Below are positions 8,091 to 15,845 of a stretch of DNA of 64,000 nucleotides, piece after piece; positions within the stretch are counted from its first letter, which is position 1; every line of letters starts with the position of its first letter. The stretch comes from Legionella drozanskii LLAP-1 (GTDB lineage Bacteria > Pseudomonadota > Gammaproteobacteria > Legionellales > Legionellaceae): NCBI RefSeq assembly GCF_001467585.1, contig NZ_LNXY01000020.1:664904-728903 (forward strand), in the 5' to 3' direction. A program made the position numbers and the translations under genes. Under the pieces are notes generated by a model. It was given only the letters and a program-made list of their open reading frames with translations, did not search any database and was not told the DNA's origin.

Positions 8091-9104
8091 ATGGAGCAGA
8101 AATCTCAAATTATTATTTACCAAACAGAAAATGGACATACCAAAATTGATGTTCGTTTGGAAAATGAAACTGTTTGGCTGTCACAAAAACACATGGCCGA
8201 GTTATTTCAGAGCAGTAAACAAAACATCAGCCATCACATCAGTAGTATTTTTGATGAAGGAGAATTATATCCAGAGGCAACTGTCAAAAATTATTTGACA
8301 GTTCAAACTGAAGGTAAGCGCAATGTTACTCGTGATATTGAATTTTACAATCTGGATATGGTCATTTCTGTTGGGTACCGAGTAAAATCTCATGTGGCTA
8401 CGCGTTTCAGACAATGGGCTACGCAACGAATTCATGAATATATCATTAAAGGCTTTGTGTTAGACGATGAACGACTAAAAAATCCAGATCAACCGTTTGA
8501 CTATTTCGAAGAATTAATTCGCCGCATTCAGGATATCCGCACTTCAGAAAAACGTTTTTATAGGAAAATCACTGATATTTACGCTACCAGTGTAGACTAT
8601 GATCCAACGCTAGATATCAGCATAAAATTCTTTACAACTGTTCAAAATAAACTGCATTGGGCTATTACAGGCCAAACAGCAGCGGAGATTGTCAAAACAA
8701 GAGCAAACAGCTCTAAACCTAATATGGGACTCACGAATTGGCGAGGCAATGTACCAAGAAAACAGGATGTAAGCATTGCTAAAAATTACCTAAATGAAGC
8801 CGAATTAACCGCGTTAAATAACTTAGTTGAACAATATCTTGTATTTGCTGAAGGCCAAGCAATGCGTCGCATTCCAATGACGATGGCTGATTGGATAAAA
8901 AAATTAGATGGGTTTTTGACCTTAAATGATCGTGAAATATTATCTCATGCTGGAAAGATTTCGCATGACTTAGCCAAGCAATTTTCTGAACAAGAATACG
9001 AATTATTTCATCAAAAACAAATAGAGGCTTCAGCAGATGGTGATAGCGACTTTGAGAAAACGATTAAAACAATTGCACATGCAAAAAAGGACAAATCCGA
9101 ATAA
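8091..9104 (+). CDS. RhuM-family virulence-like protein
   Basis: 337 residues from the ATG at 8091, which has a clear GGAAGG ribosome site; a TTG 12 bases earlier lies in front of that site and is unlikely. The protein matches the RhuM pattern throughout: KIDVRLENETVWLSQKHMAE and FQSSKQNISHHI at the N-terminus (a DNA-binding-like fold), then VTRDIEFYNLDMVISVGYRV, VATRFRQWATQ and a helical C-terminus. RhuM proteins are widespread on islands and prophages, often next to restriction or toxin-antitoxin genes; their biochemical function is not established. It follows the integrase by 64 bp and ends in a charged tail. Confidence 0.88.
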   Translation: MEQKSQIIIYQTENGHTKIDVRLENETVWLSQKHMAELFQSSKQNISHHISSIFDEGELYPEATVKNYLTVQTEGKRNVTRDIEFYNLDMVISVGYRVKSHVATRFRQWATQRIHEYIIKGFVLDDERLKNPDQPFDYFEELIRRIQDIRTSEKRFYRKITDIYATSVDYDPTLDISIKFFTTVQNKLHWAITGQTAAEIVKTRANSSKPNMGLTNWRGNVPRKQDVSIAKNYLNEAELTALNNLVEQYLVFAEGQAMRRIPMTMADWIKKLDGFLTLNDREILSHAGKISHDLAKQFSEQEYELFHQKQIEASADGDSDFEKTIKTIAHAKKDKSE

Positions 9105-9706
9105 TAGTAAAAATATTGATTGCCGAATAATACCTACATGGCAATTAAAGGAAGAAAAAATTAGGAATAAAAAGGGATAAGATTAGGAATAAATCCATCA
9201 AAAACCATTAAAAATAAAAGAGTTAAATATTATAAAAACAATTAACTTAAGGAAAAATTCCTTATTCACTCTAGATGAACTATTTCCATTTTAGAAACAG
9301 TTCAAAATGAGAGCGTAAAAATTAATGAATGAACTAAAAATAGCACAAGTTCCATTTTGGAACTTGTGAGTGAAAACATAATTAAGCTTAAAAAAGATAA
9401 TACGTAGTTGCCGTCCGTACACAAATAGAGGACGCTCAACCGTATCGATGAGCGTAAAAAAGACTCCTAAAAATCAAAATTTGCTGTCATGCAGATAAAG
9501 GGCAGGGACAATTTGTCCCTATCCTTTCATATAGCAATTTACTTCATCATCAGCTCAATAAGTTACAGCTAAAGTCAATTAGTCTTGCTAAAGATCAGTA
9601 AGTGTTTTTTTATATTTAGAAGTGCCTATAAAATTAACTCTTAAGGATTGACAATAAGTAACTTAAATCGTATTTTTTCTAAAAATCTTAATTAATGGAA
9701 TATTTA
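9105..9706. other. non-coding island region with three palindromes
   Basis: No convincing gene on either strand. It holds: an imperfect dyad 9277-9303 (GAACT-A-TTTC with GAAA-C-AGTTC); a perfect 10-bp dyad 9344-9368 (CACAAGTTCC, ATTTT, GGAACTTGTG); and a 7-bp dyad 9504-9520 (AGGGACA-ATT-TGTCCCT). The first two share the core TTCCATTTT(A/G)GAA, so they look like two copies of one operator rather than terminators. None is followed by a T-run on the plus strand. The last resembles the palindrome before the RhuM gene. Confidence 0.5.
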
Positions 9707-10198
9707 ATGAAAAAAATCATACTATCGTTAGCTTTATTCGGGGCAATGACAAATGTTAGTGCTGAAATGGTTGCACCAGGAGTTGAGATGACTTCGCATC
9801 AAACTTGGACAACCGGAAATGCTTCAGGACATGTAGAGGATAGCAACGATGTTTTTTTTTCTTCAGCAAGTGCTCGAGCATCAGTGAGTTCTTTTTATGG
9901 GAAAATTTATCAAAATATATACATGAATGGACACCACTCCTTTTCAATGCAGAATACATCAAAGGTAACAAAACAGTTCAATGTTGCGATGAAGTTGTGC
10001 GCAGACAGTAGTAACTGTATATATGATTCTAGATCCTACAATGTAAATTCAGGTGGTTCATATTACAATGATACCAACTTATATTTAACATCTTCATTTT
10101 CTAATGTAGGAACTTACAGTTTGACAGCTAATACAACTATATCTGGAGAATCATCTTCCAGCGATACCAGTAGTGCTAGTATATATGTTAGCAAATAA
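9707..10198 (+). CDS. secreted Ser/Asn-rich protein of unknown function
   Basis: 163 residues starting at MKKIILSLALFGAMTNVSA, a typical Sec signal peptide with likely cleavage after NVSA. The start at 9707 is chosen because the signal peptide begins there; an ATG four codons earlier is possible. The mature part is rich in Ser, Thr, Asn and Tyr, with alternating polar/hydrophobic residues suggesting beta structure, and has two close Cys (LCADSSNCIYD) that could form a disulfide. The C-terminus is Ser-rich and ends SASIYVSK. I do not recognise a family. Periplasmic or extracellular location is expected. Confidence 0.65.
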   Translation: MKKIILSLALFGAMTNVSAEMVAPGVEMTSHQTWTTGNASGHVEDSNDVFFSSASARASVSSFYGKIYQNIYMNGHHSFSMQNTSKVTKQFNVAMKLCADSSNCIYDSRSYNVNSGGSYYNDTNLYLTSSFSNVGTYSLTANTTISGESSSSDTSSASIYVSK

Positions 10199-10313
10199 TC
10201 AGAGAGTGACTGTTCTAGCTATAAAAACTTTACAAATTGACGCGTAGATGTAGGATAAAATCACGAATAAAGACCTTTAAAATCAATAATAAAACATATA
10301 GATTGTTAATCTC

Positions 10314-10376
10314 AACTGTTGCAAGAATTGCAACAGTTCAAATATATAGATAATTCGGAATTTCCGAATTATCTAT
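10314..10376. repeat. two adjacent perfect palindromes
   Basis: First: AACTGTTGCAA-GAA-TTGCAACAGTT (10314-10338), an 11-bp stem. Second: 15-bp arms ATAGATAATTCGGAA and its complement around one T (10346-10376). Neither is followed by a T-run. They lie in the 300-base gap between the secreted-protein gene and the next gene. They could be tandem operators, attenuating hairpins or protein-binding sites. Confidence 0.5.
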
Positions 10377-10408
10377 TCAACAATATCGCTGCATCGTGTA
10401 ATTCCTTA

Positions 10409-10472
10409 GCCAAGCTATCCCGACGGGGAGAACAAAGGGTTTCATCACCTCTGCTTGGCACCCTCTGTGATG
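10409..10472 (+). other. possible structured leader (pseudoknot-like)
   Basis: GCCAAGC (10409-10415) can pair with GCTTGGC (10453-10459), while CATCAC (10443-10448) can pair with GTGATG (10467-10472). The stems interleave as an H-type pseudoknot, ending 25 bases before the start codon at 10498. A competing helix AGGGT/ACCCT also exists. Short helices such as these can arise by chance. Confidence 0.25.
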
Positions 10473-10497
10473 ATTTTACTTTGATGGAGTAATAAGT

Positions 10498-10956
10498 ATG
10501 ATTAATGAGTCGTTGCCTGAGTTTAAGAAAAAAATAAGTTTATGTCTCAAAAAATGTGCTCCGACCCCATATGATATCAATTTAGAACGATTAGCAGATT
10601 TATTTCCATTAACCATAAGAGAGATTGCTTGGCTAATTGCCATTTGCGAGAACGATTACTCCTATCCCAATATTCCGTGGGAATTTCCAGTATTGAAAGG
10701 CCATGTTGATGGATTAGAAAGCGTTTTTATAGAGCAAATAAATCTAGATATTAAAGAATATTCAGAAAGCGTAGAAATAACCTCATTGGTAAATGGGGCT
10801 CAGATGGATACCATATATAACTTCATGGATATACAGCAAGAAATACGCATTGATGACAGAAAACAAGAAATCTTCACCTATAAAGTTTATTCACTGGTTA
10901 ACACAAGACTACTAAACATCACACTCAGGAGGACTTCGCTGCTGCCGCACAATTAG
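10498..10956 (+). CDS. hypothetical protein, C-terminus overlapping an XRE remnant
   Basis: 152 residues with a good ribosome site (GGAG eight bases before the ATG). The N-terminal part (FKKKISLCLKKCAPTPYDIN, LFPLTIREIAWLIAICENDY) looks like genuine coding sequence, with a helix-rich start. The last ~18 residues (from NTRLLNITL) are read out of frame from an XRE-regulator gene fragment, so the original C-terminus was probably lost at a recombination junction near 10900. I do not recognise a family. It may have been paired with the regulator whose remnant follows. Confidence 0.55.
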   Translation: MINESLPEFKKKISLCLKKCAPTPYDINLERLADLFPLTIREIAWLIAICENDYSYPNIPWEFPVLKGHVDGLESVFIEQINLDIKEYSESVEITSLVNGAQMDTIYNFMDIQQEIRIDDRKQEIFTYKVYSLVNTRLLNITLRRTSLLPHN

Positions 10957-11126
10957 GCCGGAGTTACGCAGGACGGGTTGAGCGTGGGGAACAGAATATT
11001 TCTATGCAGAGCCTGATTCAAATTGCTCTTACGCTAGAAGTTGAAGTAGGAGAAATCTTCCCTCCTTTAATAGAATTGCAGACTCCGTATAGAAAAAGGT
11101 TGGATAAAGAAATAATTGAAAAATAA
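10902..11126 (+). pseudogene. XRE-family helix-turn-helix regulator, 5'-truncated
   Basis: In the frame +2 to the preceding gene, after a TAA at 10899, the sequence encodes HTQEDFAAAAQLGRSYAGRV, then ERGEQNISMQSLIQIALTL and EVEVGEIFPPL, stopping at 11126. This is the recognition helix and second half of an XRE (lambda-Cro-like) HTH. The first helix and any start codon are missing, so it is a remnant. It lies inside the island and once may have controlled it. Confidence 0.7.
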
Positions 11127-11211
11127 CTTTAGTCCAGAAATAATTAACCCCAGCAAGCTGTCTTCACTATAAACTCATTATAATCTAAAGAGCATTCGGG
11201 CATTAAAGCTT

Positions 11212-11243
11212 GAAAGTTTGAAAGTTTGAAAGTTTGAAAGTTT
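11212..11243. repeat. tandem repeat, GAAAGTTT x4
   Basis: Four perfect head-to-tail copies of the 8-bp unit, between the XRE remnant and the nuclease operon. Unit length is not a multiple of three and no gene covers it. Such tracts vary in copy number by slippage. Confidence 0.85.
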
Positions 11244-11263
11244 GGCTTGATAACGTATTGTTA

Positions 11264-12348
11264 TTAAGTGTTCCAATACTCACGAGAATTATGACCTACC
11301 TGAGGATAAAGCGGTTGATGCACATTAAATTTAGGATCTTCATCAACTGCCACTAAAATCTGAACTTGAATAGAAAGATCCAAGTTTTTTATCATTTCCT
11401 TTACACCAGATATAAATTCTTTTGCTGCTTGAATATCTTCCTCATTATCGCCCCAAGTTTCAAAAGCCAAAAGTGCTATGTCAGGCCTTATTCTCTTACT
11501 TCAATAAACTTGCTTATATCCTCTTGCTTAGCAAGATATTGGGAAACGGTTTTTTTAACTTCACCAACATATAACTTTCCGTCAATAACACATAGCAAAT
11601 CTACTTCTATCGTCGGTGCTTTAGCACGTGCATCATTAAATAACTGTACTTCTGGTAAATAAAAAAAGTCATCCCGTAGGTTTTCATGTAAAAATCCGAT
11701 TGTCCATAAAACTGATAATCCATTATTACTCTTGCACAAGGCATTCCAAACGAATTCATTTAATCTATATTTCCATTCAAAATTTATGGGTAAGTTGTAC
11801 TGTTCCATGCAAATTTTGCAATGATTAATATTTTTCAAATTATCTATGGAAACAACATTAGATTTACCACAAAACTCACATCGCCATTGATAAATACGGC
11901 TGAAAACATTCCTATGAACAAGGTACTCTAAAGAATCCTCAAAGTTGGCTTTAATATATTTTTTCGCCAATTTCTCGCTCTCAAAGCGATATTCACTGAC
12001 AAGTTTTTCTTTAATACTTTGATCCTTATCGAGCACAGAATAAAGCTCATTAAATGTAAATATATTTTTAGATACTTCTTCCGAATTAGATATTGTATTA
12101 ACTAACTGCTTTCTTCTAAGCACCTCTCTCCAAAATTTTCCTGTTAGACATTCATAAGCAATATCAAGATGCCCTAACATTGAGATGACACCCCTCAAGT
12201 ATTGACCTTTGTCAGAGATTTTCCATTTTTGATAAGGATTAGGTTTAAAAACTAAACGTAGATCATAATGATTTAAATTTTTCCAACTTCCATAAAGTAC
12301 AGAATTAAAAAAATGCTCATCTTTTGGAATGCGTAAGTCATACCCCAT
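11264..12348 (-). pseudogene. zinc-ribbon PD-(D/E)XK nuclease-like protein, frameshifted
   Basis: The first 286 codons run from 12348 to a stop at 11488; the remaining ~75 continue in another frame to 11264. A single-base deletion near 11497 would join KFIEV to KRIRPDIALLAFETWGDNEE, which reads as natural protein. Domains: an unknown N-terminal half, a C4 zinc ribbon (CEFCG...CKIC, about residues 168-190), then a restriction-endonuclease-like core with VDLLCVIDGKLYVGEVKK (Asp...Glu-x-Lys). The frame is also open upstream of 12348 to 12410 without a start or ribosome site, and restoring one A in an A-run at ~12408 would fuse it to the preceding gene. The two may be pieces of one ~830-aa protein. 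Confidence 0.6.
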
Positions 12349-12401
12349 TTTACTGCCATTACTAAGTCGCGAAGGGGTTTTATTTATAGGGATAATTGAA
12401 A

Positions 12402-13733
12402 TTAAATTATTTTGACTCTACTGAACTGGTCAGTGAAGATTCTAGTTACATCTGGACGCTTCGGAATTCTCCATACATCCGGTGAATTTATAACCCTAGA
12501 TAAATTATTTTCTCGTTCAATTTCTATATCTATAACCCATTGCCCATCAGAAAGAGAGACATATCTATTAGGAATATTTAAAAGATGAGTAGGCTTACTT
12601 GCTTCAATATTTTTATTTAGAGTTTCATTTAACTTAAAAGTATGACTTAAAATATCAAATGAGGCAGTATAATGACCTCTTGAAATCTGCTTAGGTAGCA
12701 TCAAGGATTGTGGGTTTACTGACAATGAAACATAATTATGAGTTACTTGCTGAATAGAACTTTGAATTTCTTTAAGTTCTGACTCTTCTAAGCTAAAACT
12801 TCTGATTTCCACAACTGGCGCACCACCACCAGAACAAAGAAAATTATTCTTGTTAAGAAAATGTCCTAAAGCCTGATTGAAATCACTATCATGTAGTGAC
12901 TCAGGACTAATGATAATCGCCCCAAACCCGCTAGAGGTTAAAAGTCGAGAATTCCAAAAATTAATTCTATCTAAGCCTGTATCTCCTATAAATAACTTAA
13001 ATTTGTCTGAATAATCTGACCAATAGTTCCTAGGATGATTTTCTGCATAGACAGCAGATAATTCATACATTGTAGTCAGTTCATTATCACTAATTTTTGT
13101 AAACACTTCTACATGAGAGTTTGTCGTAAATGTAGCATCCAAAGAAACCTTATTTTCTGGGTCGTATAATAAAGTTTCATAAAGCCCTCCTAATGGTCGA
13201 GTATAACCATCAGTTTTATGTCTTATACCGAAATTGTCAGAAAAAAATCTTTGCTCCTCATAAACTTGCATCTGAGTCACAAGTACAATCTTCTTATCAA
13301 AAGGTACTTGAGCTAACATCTGGATAATAGTAGATATAGAGGATAATGGCTGTAAAGAAAGCTCGCGATTCCAATCCACTATGTAACTCTTATATCCATC
13401 AACCCTGTTGTTCCTTTGGTGCTTAAAAAAGATTAAAGGATTGCAAGCATCAGAAATTTGTTTAACGGTATCTTCCGTTAAATCTGAGTAAGAACAAATT
13501 ATGTCCGGATCATAATGAGCTAACCAGTCCAAATAACTAGTATTAAATAAATTATTAACTAAAGTAGGTATAAATAAAGTCAGTGCCCCACACCACCGAG
13601 TATAAGACTCAAAGAAAGCGGCATCGAGAATGCAATGAGTATCAATGTTATTTTCAGATGGTACGATATAAGCTATTTTTATTGGTCGTGCCTTTTCATT
13701 GACCTGAATGGATCTTTTTAGTGGTTCATTCAT
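12402..13733 (-). CDS. unknown large island protein, possibly N-terminal part of a nuclease fusion
   Basis: About 443 residues from the ATG at 13733 (a TTG three codons earlier is possible). No family was recognised. Two alpha/beta-like stretches (IKIAYIVPSENNIDTHCILD, FGAIIISPESLHDSD) and a GDTGLDRINFW segment suggest a Rossmann-like or binding fold. There is no signal peptide or membrane segment. The end (RPDVTRIFTDQFSRVKII) stops at an A-run; inserting one A would continue the frame through NNLISIIPINKTPSRLSNGS into the zinc-ribbon nuclease. It is therefore probably truncated. It lies 24 bp after the membrane protein gene and forms one transcription unit with it and the nuclease. Confidence 0.55.
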   Translation of the reverse strand: MNEPLKRSIQVNEKARPIKIAYIVPSENNIDTHCILDAAFFESYTRWCGALTLFIPTLVNNLFNTSYLDWLAHYDPDIICSYSDLTEDTVKQISDACNPLIFFKHQRNNRVDGYKSYIVDWNRELSLQPLSSISTIIQMLAQVPFDKKIVLVTQMQVYEEQRFFSDNFGIRHKTDGYTRPLGGLYETLLYDPENKVSLDATFTTNSHVEVFTKISDNELTTMYELSAVYAENHPRNYWSDYSDKFKLFIGDTGLDRINFWNSRLLTSSGFGAIIISPESLHDSDFNQALGHFLNKNNFLCSGGGAPVVEIRSFSLEESELKEIQSSIQQVTHNYVSLSVNPQSLMLPKQISRGHYTASFDILSHTFKLNETLNKNIEASKPTHLLNIPNRYVSLSDGQWVIDIEIERENNLSRVINSPDVWRIPKRPDVTRIFTDQFSRVKII

Positions 13734-13766
13734 ATATATCAAAACATAATTCCTTTATTCTAATAA

Positions 13767-14513
13767 TTAAAAATGCCGTATATTGTTGAAGGATACATAG
13801 TCTGATTGAGGCATACATTGTCTTTTTTTCTCCTCATTCTCTCTATATAGGCTTGGACAATAAACATAATCTCTATTGTCTATGTGAAAATTAAAAAATG
13901 CCAACCACAGCAAGCCAATAAAACAAAACCATATTAATTCGTGAGAACCTAAGTAATTTAATATAAAGAGCGAAATGGAGCTTTTTTGGCCGTAATTAAA
14001 ATAATTAATTGATAAGAGAATTAAGCAATAAAGTGACCTTGACGCCAATTTTTCAATAAAACTCTCTCTTTCTGATTTTGTTTTTTCATAAGAATTATAT
14101 ATGTCGAGCAAAAATTTATCCTTAGCCATATAAGCAGCTTCTCTAAGCTCATATGCGGAAACATGGTCACGTGGCATTTCAGAACTGCAATCAAAATGAA
14201 AAAACTTCTCAACTTTTTGATATAAGAACTCTAAATATATTTGATTTATACAATAAGACAAAAAAGGAAGGATTATTGAACTCGCAAATGAAAATGTCAC
14301 AAAAACAAGAAGTAAGGTTAATGGTAAATTTATATTTTTTTATTCTTGGGTACTAATCAGTTCGATAATTCCAGGTTTATGCAAGCATAAAAAAACATTA
14401 TCAGTCCAAAGAATAAATGTTATAACTAAAAAAAAGAATTTCACTTCTGAGGCTGCTTCAAGCACTGAAAACATACCTAAACTTTTTACTGAAGTTTGAT
14501 TTACATCACTCAT
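13767..14513 (-). pseudogene. four-TM membrane protein with in-frame stop
   Basis: One frame starts at 14513 (AAGGA about 7 bases upstream) and runs to 13767, interrupted by TAA at 14340-14342 after 57 codons (..LISTQE). Downstream it resumes as KNINLPLTLLLVFVTFSFA. Four hydrophobic segments are visible: VKFFFLVITFILW; LPLTLLLVFVTFSFASSIIL; SLYCLILLSIN; LIWFCFIGLLWLAFF. Between segments two and three is a long charged helical stretch (YELREAAYMAKDKFLLDIYN). The layout recalls membrane effector partners in bacterial conflict systems, but no family signature is certain. It is the first gene of the operon with the unknown-domain and nuclease genes. Confidence 0.6.
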
Positions 14514-14628
14514 TGATTGTCCTTATCTCCAGAGAGAATCTCCTAATAATAATTTCTCACAAAAACTAGCATTCTTACATTGCGCGTATCTATGGGGTTA
14601 ATTAGGTTAGCAGAAGTACAATCACAAT

Positions 14629-14649
14629 TTTGGATCGTTTTTTGGATCG
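14629..14649. promoter_or_regulatory. integrase arm-type repeats, right end
   Basis: TTTGGATCG at 14629-14637 and 14641-14649, 12 bp apart as in the left copies 6761/6773. They lie 49 bp inside the right att repeat. Their presence at both ends of the island but not elsewhere in it supports an integrase-binding role. Confidence 0.6.
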
Positions 14650-14697
14650 AATCTAATTTTTTGAATTGGGGGGATTTCGTAAAACCCTTACTGGGCT

Positions 14698-14774
14698 TGG
14701 TCGGGACGGAAGGATTTGAACCTTCGACCACTAGCACCCCATGCTAGTACGCTACCAGGCTGCGCTACGCCCCG
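14698..14774 (-). tRNA. tRNA-Pro (anticodon GGG)
   Basis: 77 nt. The acceptor stem CGGGGCG pairs with CGTCCCG (one G-T), followed by A and an encoded CCA. The anticodon arm is CTAGC-ATGGGGT-GCTAG with GGG at positions 34-36; the T arm contains GGTTCAAATCC. The gene reads CCC/CCT proline codons. Its 3' 48 bp (14698-14745) are the right attachment repeat of the island, and integration has restored the complete tRNA. A promoter is seen just upstream. Confidence 0.97.
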
Positions 14775-14787
14775 AAGTTGGATGGGG

Positions 14788-14816
14788 ATAATAACTTGTC
14801 TGTTTTGAAAAGACAA
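14788..14816 (-). promoter_or_regulatory. sigma70-type promoter of tRNA-Pro
   Basis: On the minus strand TTGTCT (14816-14811) and TATTAT (14793-14788) are separated by 17 bases, and the -10 box ends 13 bases before the tRNA. The region between contains CCCC, as in stringently controlled discriminators. Confidence 0.65.
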
Positions 14817-15050
14817 GAAGTGTATAAGTTGGTTTTATTGCATAGTACTCAGATTAATTAGATTGACCGGCTCTGGATCACTACACGCTTTATTTAATCC
14901 TAACGAAACCGATAAACATGATTGATTGTTTTTTTATCTCAGGGTATAATAATTGAACACAAAAGCGTTGTCTATTATTTTGATAATTTTTACTTAATAT
15001 TTCTTAAGTATCACTGATTTTTAGCAGCTTTAGAATCTAGAGGTAGATAA

Positions 15051-15788
15051 ATGTTTAGGTATTATAGCGTTGATATGGGCGGCCAACAGGTTATTTATAA
15101 ATTCGATGCAGAGAATGTGGAGAGGGGTTTTTTTCAACTTGATATCAAGAATAGGGTATGGGCTCCGTTTAAAATAGAATCACCAACAACATCTGATAAC
15201 TTTCGTGAATATAAACTTGCGCAAGATGGTACTTCTTTAAAGATTACACTAAAAGAATCTCGGCTTGACACTAGCATGTACACTCAAAATTTGCTAATGG
15301 AAATAGTAGACTGCTCTCAAACTATTCCTTCTTCAACCACGTGGGTATTAGTCCCGTTTGAACCCGGTCAAGAATTAAAATCACGCTTTGAATTAATGTC
15401 TGACCTAGAGTACGTTTCTGCTAAGTCTAAAAAAGAAGAGCCAGTTAAATCTACTGGACGCACTAAAACGGGTAGGTCTAATTCAAGCTCCTCTACATTT
15501 TTTCATAACGCACAAAATTCCTCGGAGCAACCTAGAGTATACGAGAATTACACGTTAACTGAAGAGCAACGTAGTAAGTTGAAAGAACATAAGACCTATT
15601 TAGAAAATCGTTGGACTGAATATAGTCTTCTAAGCTACATCTGTGTGTTATTTTGTTGCTTTAGTCAGGGCATTTCTAAGACTGCTAAAATTGAAGAAAT
15701 TGGCCGATTGCTTAGAATTGGGGTAGCAGATCCTGATATTGTACAGCAGGGATACACTGGCAGCATATTAGGTATGCAACCTAAATAA
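15051..15788 (+). CDS. hypothetical protein, possible secreted effector
   Basis: 245 residues with a good ribosome site (AGAGG, 8 bases before the ATG). No signal peptide. The N-terminal ~125 residues look beta-rich (YYSVDMGGQQVIYKF). A low-complexity Lys/Ser/Thr linker follows at ~130-165. The C-terminal part is a helical region with a hydrophobic patch (LLSYICVLFCCFSQGIS) and the helix KIEEIGRLLRIG. I recognise no family. The modular layout is compatible with a Legionella-type translocated protein, but this is a guess from style. It is monocistronic and ends in a strong terminator. Confidence 0.65.
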   Translation: MFRYYSVDMGGQQVIYKFDAENVERGFFQLDIKNRVWAPFKIESPTTSDNFREYKLAQDGTSLKITLKESRLDTSMYTQNLLMEIVDCSQTIPSSTTWVLVPFEPGQELKSRFELMSDLEYVSAKSKKEEPVKSTGRTKTGRSNSSSSTFFHNAQNSSEQPRVYENYTLTEEQRSKLKEHKTYLENRWTEYSLLSYICVLFCCFSQGISKTAKIEEIGRLLRIGVADPDIVQQGYTGSILGMQPK

Positions 15789-15794
15789 CTTAAG

Positions 15795-15839
15795 AACTGT
15801 TTCAAAGCGTCATTTCGCTGCTTTGAAACAGTTTCTTTT
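15795..15839. terminator. bidirectional intrinsic terminator
   Basis: AACTGTTTCAAAGC pairs perfectly with GCTTTGAAACAGTT (14 bp) across an 11-base loop, followed by TTCTTTTC. It separates the converging hypothetical gene (+) and glutaryl-CoA dehydrogenase gene (-), and the A-rich flank on the left serves the minus strand less well. Confidence 0.75.
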
Positions 15840-15845
15840 CTCCAA

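Larger units (their letters stand above)
6586..14745. mobile_element. tRNA-Pro genomic island (8.16 kb) with P4-type integrase
   Basis: The boundaries are a 48-bp perfect direct repeat, 6586-6633 and 14698-14745, equal to the 3' part of tRNA-Pro(GGG). The intact tRNA is at the right end; the left copy is the displaced 3' end. A tyrosine recombinase gene begins 175 bp inside the left end. Both ends carry TTTGGATCG repeats with a 12-bp period. Cargo in order: integrase, RhuM-family protein, secreted protein, unknown gene, XRE remnant, and a minus-strand operon of unknown-domain, zinc-ribbon nuclease and membrane protein. Most cargo in the right half is damaged, so the element is probably old although its ends look intact. 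Confidence 0.88.

Noticed and set aside
9431-9462. CGCTCA...TGAGCG stem as a terminator
   Set aside because: It is followed by A-residues on the plus strand and no T-run on the minus strand after the stem.
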